Source of the DNA: Saccharum officinarum
Taxonomy: Eukaryota > Streptophyta > Magnoliopsida > Poales > Poaceae
Assembly (NCBI GenBank): GCA_020631735.1
Contig: CM036201.1
Span: 77,462,087 to 77,526,086 of the forward strand
Reading direction: 5' to 3'
DNA length: 64,000 nucleotides
The position numbers and the translations under genes are program-made. Under the pieces are notes generated by a model that saw only the letters and a list, made by a program, of their open reading frames with translations, ran no database searches and was not told the origin of the DNA. This document shows, piece by piece, positions 1 through 10,900 of the stretch; position 1 is the stretch's first letter; each line of letters opens with the position of its first letter.

Positions 1-1362
1 TGTAACTTAAAGTCCCATGACTGTCACGTTCTCATGACGCAATTACTTCCAGTTGCATTAAGAGGAATTCTACCTCCAAATGTACGTCTAGCCACCGTAA
101 AGCTATGTGCATTCCTCAATGCAATTTCTCAGAAGGCAATTGATCCAACTGATCTAGCTAAACTACAGAATGATGTGGTTCAATGTCTCGTCAGCTTTGA
201 GTTAGTGTTCCCTCCTTCCTTCTTTGATATTATGACACACCTCCTAGTTCACCTAGTCAAGGAGATTTTCACTCTCGGTCCTGTGTTCCTACACAACATG
301 TTCCCCTTAGAGAGATTCATGGGAGTCCTGAAGAAATATGTTCACAACCGTGCTCGCCCAGAAGGAAGCATCGCCAAGGGCTATGGAACAGAAGAGGTCA
401 TTGAGTTCTGTGTTGACTTTATTCCCGACCTTGACTCGATTGGTGTTCCTGAATCGAGACATGAGGGGAGACTAAGCGGAAAGGGGACACTAGGGAGGAA
501 AACATATATTGGTATGGATGATGATTATTTCAATAAAGCGCACTACACAGTTCTACAGAACTCCTCTTTGGTAGATCCGTATATTGAGACACACAAGGAT
601 CTCTTACGATCCGAGTTTCCAGGGAAGACTGAAGCTTGGATTACGCATAAGCACATGGAAACTTTCGGCGGTTGGTTGCGAAAAAAATGTCAAGGTGATG
701 AGAGCATCCATGAGCAACTGTATTTATTGGCTATGCAACCATCATGGCATATCGTCACATACAAAGGGTACGAGATAAATGGGAACATATTCTACACAGT
801 AGCCCAAGATAAAAGGAGTACCAACCAAAACAGTGGTGTCCGCATAGATGCCACAGACCCGAATGGGAATAAGCAGACATATTATGGACGCATAGATGAA
901 ATATGGGAACTAGAATATGCACCTACTTTGAAGATCCCATTGTTCAAGTGCCAATGGGTCAAGGTGACCGGAGGCGGGGTAACAGTAGACAACGAGTATG
1001 GAATGACAACAGTAGACCTTAGTAATATTGGGTACAAAGACGAACCATTCGTCCTTGCCAAGGATGTGAATCAGGTGTTCTATGTCAATGATATGTCTAC
1101 CAAACCAAAAAGAGGGAAAAACGATAATGACTCAACCAAAGAGCCAAAGCGCCACATAGTTCTTTCAGGGAAAAGAGTCATCGTGGGAATTGAGGACAAG
1201 TCGGACATGTCAGAAGAATATGAAAAGGATGACCGAATTCCGCCCTTCAAAGTGAACAAAGACCCTAGCATCTTGGTAAATGATGAGGACACTCCATGGT
1301 TACGAAGCGATCATAACCAAGGGACATACGTAAAGAAGAAGTTCACTGCTGTGCCCACTTGA
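1..1362 (+). CDS. TNP2-like CACTA transposase, C-terminal part (DUF4218 and DUF4216)
   Basis: The frame is open from the first base of the window, so this is a 3' fragment of a longer coding region; an apparent start at 34 is only an internal methionine. About 453 residues are present. The first ~130 residues match the DUF4218 region that follows the catalytic domain in plant CACTA transposases (FPPSFFDIMTHLLVHLV, then MFPLERFMGVLKKYV). Residues ~240-340 match DUF4216 (YYGRIDEIWELEY, then PLFKCQWVKV). The tail is acidic and charged and ends at a TGA at 1360-1362. No stop or frameshift is visible in this part. The family product binds the terminal repeats and cuts and joins the ends in the nucleus. 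The catalytic domain should lie to the left of the window. Confidence 0.92.
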   Translation, partial: CNLKSHDCHVLMTQLLPVALRGILPPNVRLATVKLCAFLNAISQKAIDPTDLAKLQNDVVQCLVSFELVFPPSFFDIMTHLLVHLVKEIFTLGPVFLHNMFPLERFMGVLKKYVHNRARPEGSIAKGYGTEEVIEFCVDFIPDLDSIGVPESRHEGRLSGKGTLGRKTYIGMDDDYFNKAHYTVLQNSSLVDPYIETHKDLLRSEFPGKTEAWITHKHMETFGGWLRKKCQGDESIHEQLYLLAMQPSWHIVTYKGYEINGNIFYTVAQDKRSTNQNSGVRIDATDPNGNKQTYYGRIDEIWELEYAPTLKIPLFKCQWVKVTGGGVTVDNEYGMTTVDLSNIGYKDEPFVLAKDVNQVFYVNDMSTKPKRGKNDNDSTKEPKRHIVLSGKRVIVGIEDKSDMSEEYEKDDRIPPFKVNKDPSILVNDEDTPWLRSDHNQGTYVKKKFTAVPT

Positions 1363-1784
1363 TGATATAGTGATTTAATATAGTGTGTGTTTGAGATATT
1401 ATGTAATAATTGTGAATTCAGATGTTTATTATGTCATGTTTCAAATTAAATCAATGTTTGATTTGGTTACTGAGTGATGAAATATTAAAATATTAACGTT
1501 AAAATGATGTGAAAACAAATTTCCTGTCCAAAACCAATAATTTTAATAATTTTAATTAAACAATACATTTTGCATTAACGAAATAATAAATATTAGTTAC
1601 ATTATGTTTCATAATTCTAACAAAAAATAAAAAAAGTTAGGTTATCGATTTTTCCTATGTGCAATAAACAAAAATAAAATTCATATTTTTAACAAAATAA
1701 TTTTATGCCTTTTATTTAATTTACTATGTATTTAATAAAAACTATTGCATTTCTATTGTATTTAACAAGACTATTCCTTAAAAC
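1363..1784. other. AT-rich spacer between the two CACTA genes
   Basis: This stretch follows the transposase stop codon. It is very AT-rich, with no open frame worth calling, and presumably holds the 3' untranslated region and polyadenylation signals of the transposase gene. I see nothing else in it. Confidence 0.5.
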
Positions 1785-2085
1785 AGGCGGGAAACGAAAC
1801 TGCAGGCCACCTTTACTCCCGGGTGGGAAGCCCACCCGGGAGTAAAGGTGGGCTGCAGTTTCGTGGCCCGCCAAAAAAAAGCCTTTACTCCCGATGCGTG
1901 TTACCAACCGGGAGTAAAGGTATACCTTTACTCCCGGTTGGTAACACGCACCGGGAGTAAAGGTATACCTTTACTCCCGGTTGGTAACACGCACCGGGAG
2001 TAAAGGTACCTTTACTCCCGGTTGGTAATACGCACCGGGAGTAAAGGGTTTTTACTCCCGGTTGGTGGCTGGAACCGGGAGTAAT
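1785..2085. repeat. Palindromic repeat array just upstream of the second CACTA gene
   Basis: The array is built from the core ctttactcccgg and its inverse. It starts with a hairpin of 21-bp arms and a 3-bp loop near 1806-1850. It continues with units of about 40-43 bp in which the sequence gttggtaacacgcacc separates inverted cores. Two 30-bp perfect palindromes lie at 1908-1937 and 1951-1980. The same core, with a one-base change (ctttagtcccgg), makes up the subterminal repeats at 7258-7490. In En/Spm-type elements such repeats are binding sites for the element-encoded accessory protein; here a block of them sits directly before a TATA box rather than only at the element ends. Confidence 0.9.
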
Positions 2086-2094
2086 TCTCCTCTG

Positions 2095-2102
2095 CTATAT
2101 AA
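2095..2102 (+). promoter_or_regulatory. TATA box, likely promoter of the second CACTA gene
   Basis: The string ctatataa lies about 10 bp after the palindromic array and is followed within ~20 bp by GC-rich sequence of 5' leader type. The first coding ATG of the next gene is at 2910 and is directly preceded by a pyrimidine-rich stretch ending in ag, so the leader probably contains an intron. This is inferred from position and motif only. Confidence 0.5.
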
Positions 2103-2274
2103 CCTCCGGCGCCTGGCAGATCGATCCGCTCGTCTTCTTCCTCGTCGAACACCGCCGCCCTCTTCTCCTCGCACCGCGTCCGTTCGTCTTCCGTGACACC
2201 GGCGCCGCCGTCTTCTTCCTCGTGCGGCCTCCACCGCGCGCGCCCGTGCCCCTCCTCCGCGCCCGTGGCTCTCC

Positions 2275-2440
2275 ATCGCGCCTTCCTCCGCGCCCGAGGC
2301 CCTCCACCGCGCCCTCGCCCTCCTCCGCGCCCGAGGCCCTCCACCGCGCCCTCCTCCGCGCCCGAGGCCCTCCACCGCGCCCTCCTCCGCGCCCGAGGCC
2401 CTCCACCGCGCCCTCCTCCGCGCCCGAGGCCCTCCACCGA
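2275..2440. repeat. 31-bp GC-rich tandem repeat in the presumed leader
   Basis: The motif cgcccgaggccc recurs at 2291, 2328, 2359, 2390 and 2421: a first interval of 37 bp and then three of exactly 31 bp. Because 31 is not a multiple of three, the repeat stays open in several frames on both strands and produces spurious Arg/Gly- and Pro/Arg-rich frames. It lies between the TATA box at 2095 and the first coding exon at 2910, so it is probably part of the transcribed leader. No protein is called from it. Confidence 0.88.
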
Positions 2441-2909
2441 GGACATAGATCAATGTTTGTTAACGAAATTTTATCCAAATATATTCATGTAGGGTTTTTT
2501 TTGAAGGATTTGTTGTAGGATATATAATGGTCAAATAGGAACTCAATTTTGATACCCAGTTTGTAAACTAAGCGTTTTTTAGTTTATCAAAAATATCACA
2601 TGTTTCTTCATTTGTGAACTTTGAATATACAGATATAATATATTAATGTTGCTAAAGTAATATGAGCATTACATATTTTTTTCCGGGAAGACTATCTTCA
2701 AACTTTATATCATAGCATCAGAGATCGCCTGTAGAAGAAGAAAATAAATTCTTATCATTTCGGAAATAGTAATGGCTATATGAGCAATAAGACACATATA
2801 CTTACATTTCATAATGACTTATACTTATATTATTAACATAGACTTTTCTCATATGATGAATGACTACATGGTTGACGTACTATATATTGGTTTTGTTTTT
2901 TGAAGCTAG

Positions 2910-5900
2910 ATGGCCGACCCGAGAAATATGGATGAGGAGGAGTTGATGATGAATTTGATCAACACTGGCACTCAAGTTGCCGGCGATGATGGTGCTAAAA
3001 ATAACGTGCAAGAGGATGTAGATGACGGGAGTCAGTACTTAGCTCTTGAACAAAATGAGCAACAACATATTGGCCAAGTATATATTTTTTATTATTAGCT
3101 ATATATATATATTATCATATGTCTTATGTGTGCTCATGACATTAAAAATAATGTTTATGTTTTGTAGCCCTCTGGATCGACATCAACAACTACAACGAAG
3201 AGTAAAAATGTTCGAGGTCCCAAAAAGCCATTGGAGGGTCGCTTCATCATCTCGGAGTTCAATGTGGATACAGGAGAACCGGGGGGGCCGAATAAAATGA
3301 AATTTGTGCACCACTGTGGTTACCTTGTACGGGACCGGCTCCCGATTAGTACCCGTGAATGGAAGAAGAAGACCAATGCTCCTCATATCAGTTTTGTCTC
3401 CGATCGTGACAAGGCGTTAATTTGGAATGATGTCTTGGTACATTTCACGCTCCAAACAGATGATTATGATGATATAATAGATGGTGATGAATTGAAGGAG
3501 CGAGTTAGGGATTGGGCAATGAAGAAGATGGCCACCCAGTTTCAGACTTGGAAGAAACACCTATACACGACGTATGTCAAGAAGAACATAGCACCAGATT
3601 TTACTGTCCCAGGCCCGATCTCAAAGCAGAGGCCCTATTGGGATGAGTTTGTACAGTACAAGACTTCGGAAGAGGGTGTGAGTCGAGTGATAAAGAACCA
3701 ACGTAATGCCCAACAGAAGACATACCACCATACCTTGGGATCAGGTGGCTACCCGACTGCCATTAAGAAGTGGAACAAAATGGAAGCAGACCTTCTTGCC
3801 AAGGGTATCAGACCAGAATCACTCGAGTGGGGAGAACGTGCAAAGAATTGGTTTTTCGCTCATGGGGGAACACTAGACCAGGAGACAGGGAAGTGCGTTT
3901 ATGGCGCAAGACTGCAAGAAGCAGCAGAAAGATTGTTTTATGCTCAGAGAGCTACTGCTAGTGGTGCGTTCAGGCCCAACAGAGATAAGGATGAGCTGAC
4001 ATACGCCATCGGGACTATTGAACATGGTGGCCGAACTAGAGGCAAAGGAAGTGTCTCGTGGGAGCATGGATTCCCTCAGGACAGACCTTCCTACAGAAGT
4101 CGCCAGAGAAAGAAGGAAGAAGAGGCACAACGGCTCCAGAGGTTGGAGGAAGCGGTGCGTGAAGCACAGGAGCGGGAAAAAAACCTTGAAGCGAGAATGC
4201 AGGAGGAAATCAAAAGGCAAGTGCAAATAGCAGTGAGTGCAAGCAAGCAGGCATCAGAGCCAGGAATCAACATTAGCCAATCTGTTCAGTTGAAAAGCAG
4301 CTGCGCTTCCACGGAGATACCAAATCAAGGGGACACAGGACTGCACTTCCCTGTGGATGACGTCACTGAACCTTGTACAACGTGTGAGCTACACATTCCG
4401 AAGGAGAATTCCACAATCAAGGTGGCTATCGGTCTTGTTAATCCTATCGACCGAACCAAGACACCAAGGATTCATGGGAATATAATCCAAGAAGGATATG
4501 CCACCATCTCGGTAGATAAAGCTGAAAAAGGTTTTAGTGATTTGCCTCTTGATATTCCTGGAGGTGATGGTGAGAAGACTCTAGGAGAAGCGGAGAAGAC
4601 ATTCATTCTATGGCGCAAGCGCTACATCATCATTCTAGGGATGTCGGCTCCACCTCCTCCTGAACTACCTCACCATAGGTACGTGCGGATGAAAACACTA
4701 CATCATTAATTTGTATTGGCTTAAATAATTAACAATCTGCTCATAATAATATGTCATTCCTTTTTTTGTAGCAGATCCTCCCCCAACCTAAATCCAATTG
4801 TTCAATCGCCAGATCATCATAGTGCTCTGTACGATGACATTATGTTGGAAGACGAGGCTGCATCCACACCCTCTACAAGGAGGTCTCCAACGCCGCAGCC
4901 GCCACCTCCAAGGAGGTCTCCAACGCCGCTGCCAACACCTCCAAGGAGGTCTCCAACGCCTCCCCCGCCCCCGCCTACCAAGAAGCCTAGCAAGAGGCCA
5001 GCCCCTCAAACGAAGAACTAGTCCCCGCCTGCAAAGAAAGCCACCGTGAAACCAAGGGCTATTCCCAAAATAATATCTGAAGAGAAGGAAGAAGGAACTG
5101 ATGCATATAAAAAAGACATGTCTAGATTCTATGACAAACTTAAAATGAATCAAGAAGCAAGGAGAAACCCAGAGAAACCGTACTTCTTCGTAGCTCCGGA
5201 TATTTTAAGAAAAAAGGTGACTTCTTACCAGCATCAACAGCGGGAATCTCGTAAGCCGTCCAAATCAACGTTATCATACTATGACCGCACTCTCACCAAG
5301 TCAATTGAGGCGGCACAGAAAAAGAAGCGGGCAGGGAAAGGAGTTGCCCAACTCGGACAACAAGCGCACCAATCAATCCCCCCGCTAGTTGTTGGTAATG
5401 AATATGGTTCGAATTTAGGATTAATGCATCAGGCAAACATACCTCCGGATGTCGATTTGGATCACCTTGGTGAATTTCTTGATGAGACTGGTCTCGACCT
5501 TTACCAGATGTTTGGTGATGGAAACATTGAGAGTGCGGCGGAGGTTGATATTTGGAAGAAAAAATTTGTACTAGGCCAGAGTCTATACAACCCTCAAGCC
5601 TTATCTGATCTGGGGACGCAAATGTACCTGCTAAACAAGTGGTACATGCAGGCGTCTACCAGTGGAGACATCTGCGTTGGTGTCAGAATTAGAGACGAAC
5701 ATTGGTTTCGTGGCGATGATGTTATGTATGTTGACTTTGCAGAATTTCATCAACTATGCCACCTGACATCTCTGGACAAAGTTATCATTAGCTGCTATTG
5801 CCTGTAAGTAATAATTCTTTCGATCTATTATTAAACTCATCATATGTGTGTATATGCATATAAATTATCCTAACAAGTACTATATATATGCAGATTTACA

Positions 5901-6893
5901 ATGACAGAGCTCAGAAAGGAAGGATGCAATGAAATTGGTTTTGTTGATCCCCATATAGTATTCAAAGACCCAATTACTCCAATGACTAATTGGAAGTCTG
6001 AGTCAGAGAGTAACCTCATGAACTTCTTAGTGAACCAACGCCACAAGAAGGATATACTCTTTCCCTATAACTTCAAGTGAGTGTTAATCATGTCGATCAT
6101 AGCCTTAATGGCTCATATGTTGATTCTAGTTAATTAATGAGTGTTATGCGTTATATCCTATAAACATATGCAGCAATCACTGGATATTGATGGACATCGA
6201 TCTGGTGAAAAGTCACTTGATAATCTATGACTCGATGAGAAAACCACAACAAGACTACCAAGATATGATAGATATTATCCAGAGGTAATTTCGGGATCTC
6301 TAGCAACTATATATACACACAAACATGATGATTAACTATATCTAATGATGTGGCAATTTTTTTATTGGGCAGTGTTTGGAAAACCTTTATTGAGAAGCAA
6401 CACATGGAAAAATGCAAAGCGCCACTGAATGTAATCCCATTGAAAGTAAGTCCCCTGAATCGCATCATCTTTATTAATTAAACATATAGCTTTCACCGGA
6501 TCACCAGATTGGATGACAAATCTTTTTCTCGTAAAGTGGTGTCTGAGGCAGGAACAGGGGAACAACTACTGTGGTTACTATGTTTGCAAGTTTATCAAGG
6601 TGGTCTCCCAAAGAACTCCTACAGAGAGACTCAAAGTACGTTAAAAATACACTATATATTCATTTAATTATTATTATTGATTGTGTTACTATGTCTTTAT
6701 ATATATATGTACATATATTAATTTATTTTCCTTTAATTCAAACCTGTAGACTCGATGGTTGGAGGAAAAGGTCATACGGCGAGACCAAATCAAAGCAATT
6801 CAAGAGTCTATAGCCGGATTTTTTAATGAGCAGGTCATCGATTCCAAGGGCGAGTTCTACTTCGACCCAACACTGCCATTGAAGCCAAGCTAG
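2910..6893 (+). pseudogene. Second CACTA gene: coiled-coil protein with C-terminal Ulp1-like (C48) protease domain, one nonsense codon
   Basis: Eight exons can be joined with GT-AG introns and consistent phase: 2910-3077, 3168-4678, 4772-5803, 5894-6076, 6174-6284, 6373-6445, 6537-6635 and 6750-6893 (TAG). The middle of exon 2 has the Trp-rich region typical of plant En/Spm accessory proteins, then a Glu/Arg-rich coiled coil (~4090-4230). Exon 3 opens with three copies of a Pro-Arg-Arg-Ser-Pro repeat. Exons 4-8 carry a cysteine-protease fold of the Ulp1 type: NNHW with the catalytic His in exon 5, YDS with the Asp in exon 5, RQEQG and NYCGYY with the catalytic Cys in exon 7. An in-frame TAG at 5019-5021 interrupts exon 3 before the protease domain; the frame continues unbroken on both sides. 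Exon 3 has a NAGNAG acceptor (4772 or 4775). Family proteins act in transposition; substrates of the C48 domain are unknown. Confidence 0.88.
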
Positions 6894-7017
6894 AGGATGA
6901 GAAGAAACTCGTTATGTCACAACAACTATAATGCAATCTTTTGTAATATATGCACATGAAATAATATAATGTAAAATACACATATGCATGCATGCATGTA
7001 AATATATATATGATGCA

Positions 7018-7020
<3 letters not shown>

Positions 7021-7106
<86 letters not shown>
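7021..7106. repeat. (AT)n microsatellite
   Basis: About 86 bp of uninterrupted alternating AT, about 130 bp after the stop codon of the second CACTA gene and still inside the element. It forms a perfect self-complementary tract and is likely length-variable. The Tyr-Ile repeat frames it creates on both strands are not genes. Confidence 0.97.
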
Positions 7107-7108
<2 letters not shown>

Positions 7109-7257
7109 CTATGCTTGAATTGTGTGATTTAATACGTTCATTGTGCTTGAACCGAAACATACTATATGCGCGTATAAATGTATAATTAGCAGCGTACAAT
7201 ACGACTTCGAAAACCTATTTTGAAAAGAAAACAAAAAAATGAAAAGAAAAGAAAAAA

Positions 7258-7498
7258 AAACCTTTAGTCCCGGTTCGTATTACCAACCGGGACTAAAGGT
7301 GCTGGCCATCGTGGCATGTCAGGAGGCACATTTAGTCCCGGTTGGTGTTACCCACCGGGACTAAAGGTCCTCCTTTAGTCCCGGTTCCTCACCCGGGACT
7401 AAAGGACCCCCCTTTAGTCCCGGATGCTTGCTCCCGGGTGGGGAACCGGGACTAGAGGGGGTTCCCCACCGGGAGTAAAGCCCGTCTCTGTACTAGTG
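7258..7498. repeat. CACTA 3' subterminal repeats and terminal inverted repeat
   Basis: At least three inverted pairs of the core ctttagtcccgg and ccgggactaaag follow one another, with gttggtgttacccacc-type spacers. The outermost unit switches to gggagtaaag and runs into the terminus gcccgtctctgtactagtg ending at 7498. Read inward from the end it begins CACTAGTACAG, a standard CACTA terminus. These repeats are the presumed binding sites for the element proteins. Confidence 0.93.
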
Positions 7499-7994
7499 CT
7501 AGGATTCTTGACCGAACTTTTGGGAGAACTAGATTTTGAGATAAAGCAAATTTGTGGTTCACCAATTTTTTTGGGAGAGAGAAATTTTCGGTTTGACCAA
7601 GATACAACAGAAGGTTTTTTGGTTTAACTAAGATCTAGAGGGATTTTTTCAAACCAAAATTTAACCATGGTGTAATAGTTATTGAGCAATAAAAGAAGAG
7701 ATGCTGTACAATTTCTTCAACAGTTTCATGGCATAATACATATTTATATCCTTAGGAGAAATTTCTTCCGTCATCAGAGAATATTTCTAGTGTTTAGACA
7801 ATTATTATGCAACAGTCTTAAGAGAACTTTAAATTTTGCATACATTTACTCTTACCTATCCAAAGGATAGGCTTCTGAGTTAGATTGATATGAAGTGGGC
7901 TCTCTACAAAATTATTATGAAGTATAACAGTAGTAGAACAATATAAATAAGTATGTGCATATGAAGCATTATTGCTAAGAACAACAAATTAAGG
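7499..7994. other. 3' flank of the WAK gene
   Basis: AT-rich sequence between the CACTA terminus and the WAK stop codon. It should contain the WAK 3' untranslated region (minus strand). I see no gene, repeat or element end in it. Confidence 0.4.
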
Positions 7995-10900
7995 TCATCG
8001 TGGAAAGCTTGCTGACAACAACATCTCCTCTTCCATGGTGTATTGCCTGCTTGCTTCGTTATTAGCTCGTCCAATTGACATGTACTGAGCCAAAGTATTA
8101 TCCGCATCATGACTCCTTTGGGTATTTGCAACCTGCCGCCTTTTAACAAGAAAAGTTTGGAGTGTCATCTCCACTTCCCTCATTGTAGGCCTGTCCTCTC
8201 CCTTCAATTTTGTACACATTGATGCTAGTGTGGCCACTTCTTGGACTTCTCTATGCTTGTCCTCCACCAAGACTTGAGGATCTATTATGTTATCCAATTT
8301 TCCTTCAGCTAGAAGTGAAACAAAATGTGAAACAAGACTGCCACCGTCAATAGATTGATAGTGATATGGCTTTTTTCGAGTAAGCAATTCTACAAGAAGA
8401 ACACCAAAACTAAAAACATCACTCTTGTCTGTTAACCGACCCGTGTAATAATACATTGGATCCAAATAACCCATTGTTCCTTGAACTGCCGTAGTCACTC
8501 CTGCCTGATCAGTTGGGATATATCTAGATGCTCCAAAATCTGAAATCTTTGCAGTTAAAGCATCATCAAGAAGTACATTTGAGGACTTAATATCTCTATG
8601 AAATATTGGCATTGAAGCAGCTGAATGCAAATAGGATAACGCTTTAGCAACTTCAACTGCAATCCTCATTCGATCATCCCATGGTAGTGATATGGGTCCT
8701 TCAACATGAAGGTGATGACATAGTGTTCCATTTGAAATGAACTCATAAACTAGCAATGGGACTTCTGTCTCAAGGCAACACCCTAAGAGCTTCACCACAT
8801 TTCTATGGTTCACTTGAGAAAGAACTGCAACTTCATTTATGAATTCCTCGATTTCTCTTTGAACAACAATCTTCGATTTCTTGATTGCCACAACTTGCAA
8901 ATCTATAATTCCTTTAAACACGACACCATGCCCTCCACCACCAATGACACGTGCTGTATCAAAATTGTTTGTTGCCTTCTCTACATCCTTTAAGGTAATT
9001 ATCATCCTTTGACCAATGTCTGTGTTGCATGAGATTAACGTACTGTTGCAAAAGTAGCCCATGATTTTGCTTGAAAAACTTTTGTTTCATCTTCTTCACC
9101 TTTTGCAATTTGATTTTACGCATTATATAGGGCCCACCAAGGGCTAGAAGAAAAAGACCCGTTCCACCACCGACTCCTAGCCCAATGCTTAATCCTAAGA
9201 AAAACAATGACGTGACACATTTATCATTACAAAGTAAAATAATATATCAAGTAGTGAATTTGTTTTGTGAATGAGGTGTGAAAGGTTTAGTTCATGAGAT
9301 AATATTTTGCACATATTGCCTTATAACCTGTGAAGGAATTCTTGATTGTATTGCAGCCCCCCTTTATGGAAGAATTTCCATATGTTCCTTCGGGACACTG
9401 GCAATGAAAACTTCCTTGGTAATTTTGGCATATCCCATAGCATGAGTATGCTTCCTTGTGCTTGCACTCATCAATGTCTAGGACATACTCCATATTTAAA
9501 GGGAGCAAAAAAGCACGAAAACAATATGTTAGAAAGGACGATATATCAGTCAGGTCACTAGCAAGGGAGGTAAAATAAAGCTCTATGAGATTTGCTAGTC
9601 AATAGCATTGACTTATATAAGTGTCCATCTAGGTTTGTCCTAAGTCAAACTTATTTCCGGTTGACTATTGATATCTAAAATTTTTATTGATACAAGATTG
9701 GCATATGTAGATTGAAACGTATATAATATGATAACACATAATTTTCTTGATTTAAGATAAATAATATATTTTTCTTGATATTGCAAAATTACAATGGCAT
9801 ATTGGAGATCTTTCCGGTGTTTGAATACACATGTCATTGTCCAACCCTTCGTTAATTAGATCCACAGAGGAGAGAGGAGATGAGAGATCTGAAACAGAAT
9901 ACATGTAGAGTGGCTTCTTTATATCAAGATTTGGGTGCTTTTTAGAGTAGGGACCTAGATTTATAATTTTATAGTTTGAGAACTTGAATAAGAATCATGT
10001 AGTAATGATAGTTTAGGAAACACCATGTAATTTTCAGTTGTGTGTACCATGATTCCAACGCAAAACCTTAGCCTGATACCATATGTTGAATTTCATGTAC
10101 CAACCAGTTTAACAACAAATTAACTTAAACTGATAGGGAAGGGTAGGAATTCATAATATTTCAACAGTACTAAAATATATTATTTGATTTGTCTTGAAGT
10201 GCACTTCTATATATATGTATCATGATATTATTGGATACTCTAAGCAAATTTTAAAAAGAAATTACCGGTAAAAGCAATATTTGACCGTGTAGTTGTCCAA
10301 GACATTGTGCATTCAAAGAAAAAGCAGTATTTGTCTTTTCGATTTGCATCATGTACGTACCTGTGCATCCATTTGGGACGGAAGCGTTGCCTGTATAGCC
10401 AGTTTTGCATTGGCATGTAAAATTTCCAGGTGTATTTTTGCAAACACCATAGCAAGCATATTGGTTCGGAGATTTGCATTCGTCGATATCTATAGCAAAA
10501 GAAATGCAGCATTTAATATTAGCTAGGAGTTTTACTTTTGAACCAAATATTATTATCTACGGAGTAGGAGATAGTATAGTACAATTATACAATGGATGTT
10601 TGCAGCAGATTAATTTTGCAAACAGGCCTGGACATATATATCACTACAAAAAGGATTAAAGAAGACAAGTCTGCATACCTTTGCATCCGCCGTAAACGTA
10701 AGGATTGCCTTGATACCCCTTATCGCATTTGCATAGATACCCCTGGTGGCCATCGGCTGTAGAGTCTTGGCAATAACTGTGGGTACTGAGACATTCGGGT
10801 GCCGTCTTATTTGCTGAACATGTCGAGTTACTAATTATCCAGTCTAGTGTGGCCGGCAGCGCTTTAGGAATAATAGGAGCTGGCCCTAGGCCTGGCACAA

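Larger units (their letters stand above)
1..7498 (+). mobile_element. CACTA (En/Spm) transposon, 3' part; 5' end outside the window
   Basis: The right end is fixed by an inverted CACTA terminus: read from position 7498 on the minus strand it begins CACTAGTACAGAGACGGG. Inside are the two genes expected of an autonomous CACTA element in the same orientation: a TNP2-like transposase (open from base 1) and a second multi-exon gene with coiled-coil and Ulp1-like protease regions. Subterminal repeats of the ctttagtcccgg type fill 7258-7490. The left terminus lies before base 1, so length and the 3-bp target duplication cannot be read; the bases just outside the right end are cta. Because the second gene has an in-frame stop, the element is probably no longer autonomous. 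Confidence 0.93.

Noticed and set aside
2012..2518. Long Arg/Gly- and Pro/Arg-rich open frames on both strands
   Set aside because: They are by-products of a 31-bp GC-rich repeat with no stop codons; no start context or domain.
6912..7199. Open frames made of Tyr-Ile repeats
   Set aside because: Pure translation of an (AT)n microsatellite.
7658..7994. Possible small gene next to the CACTA end
   Set aside because: Only short AT-rich frames with no features; better explained as 3' untranslated region of the WAK gene.
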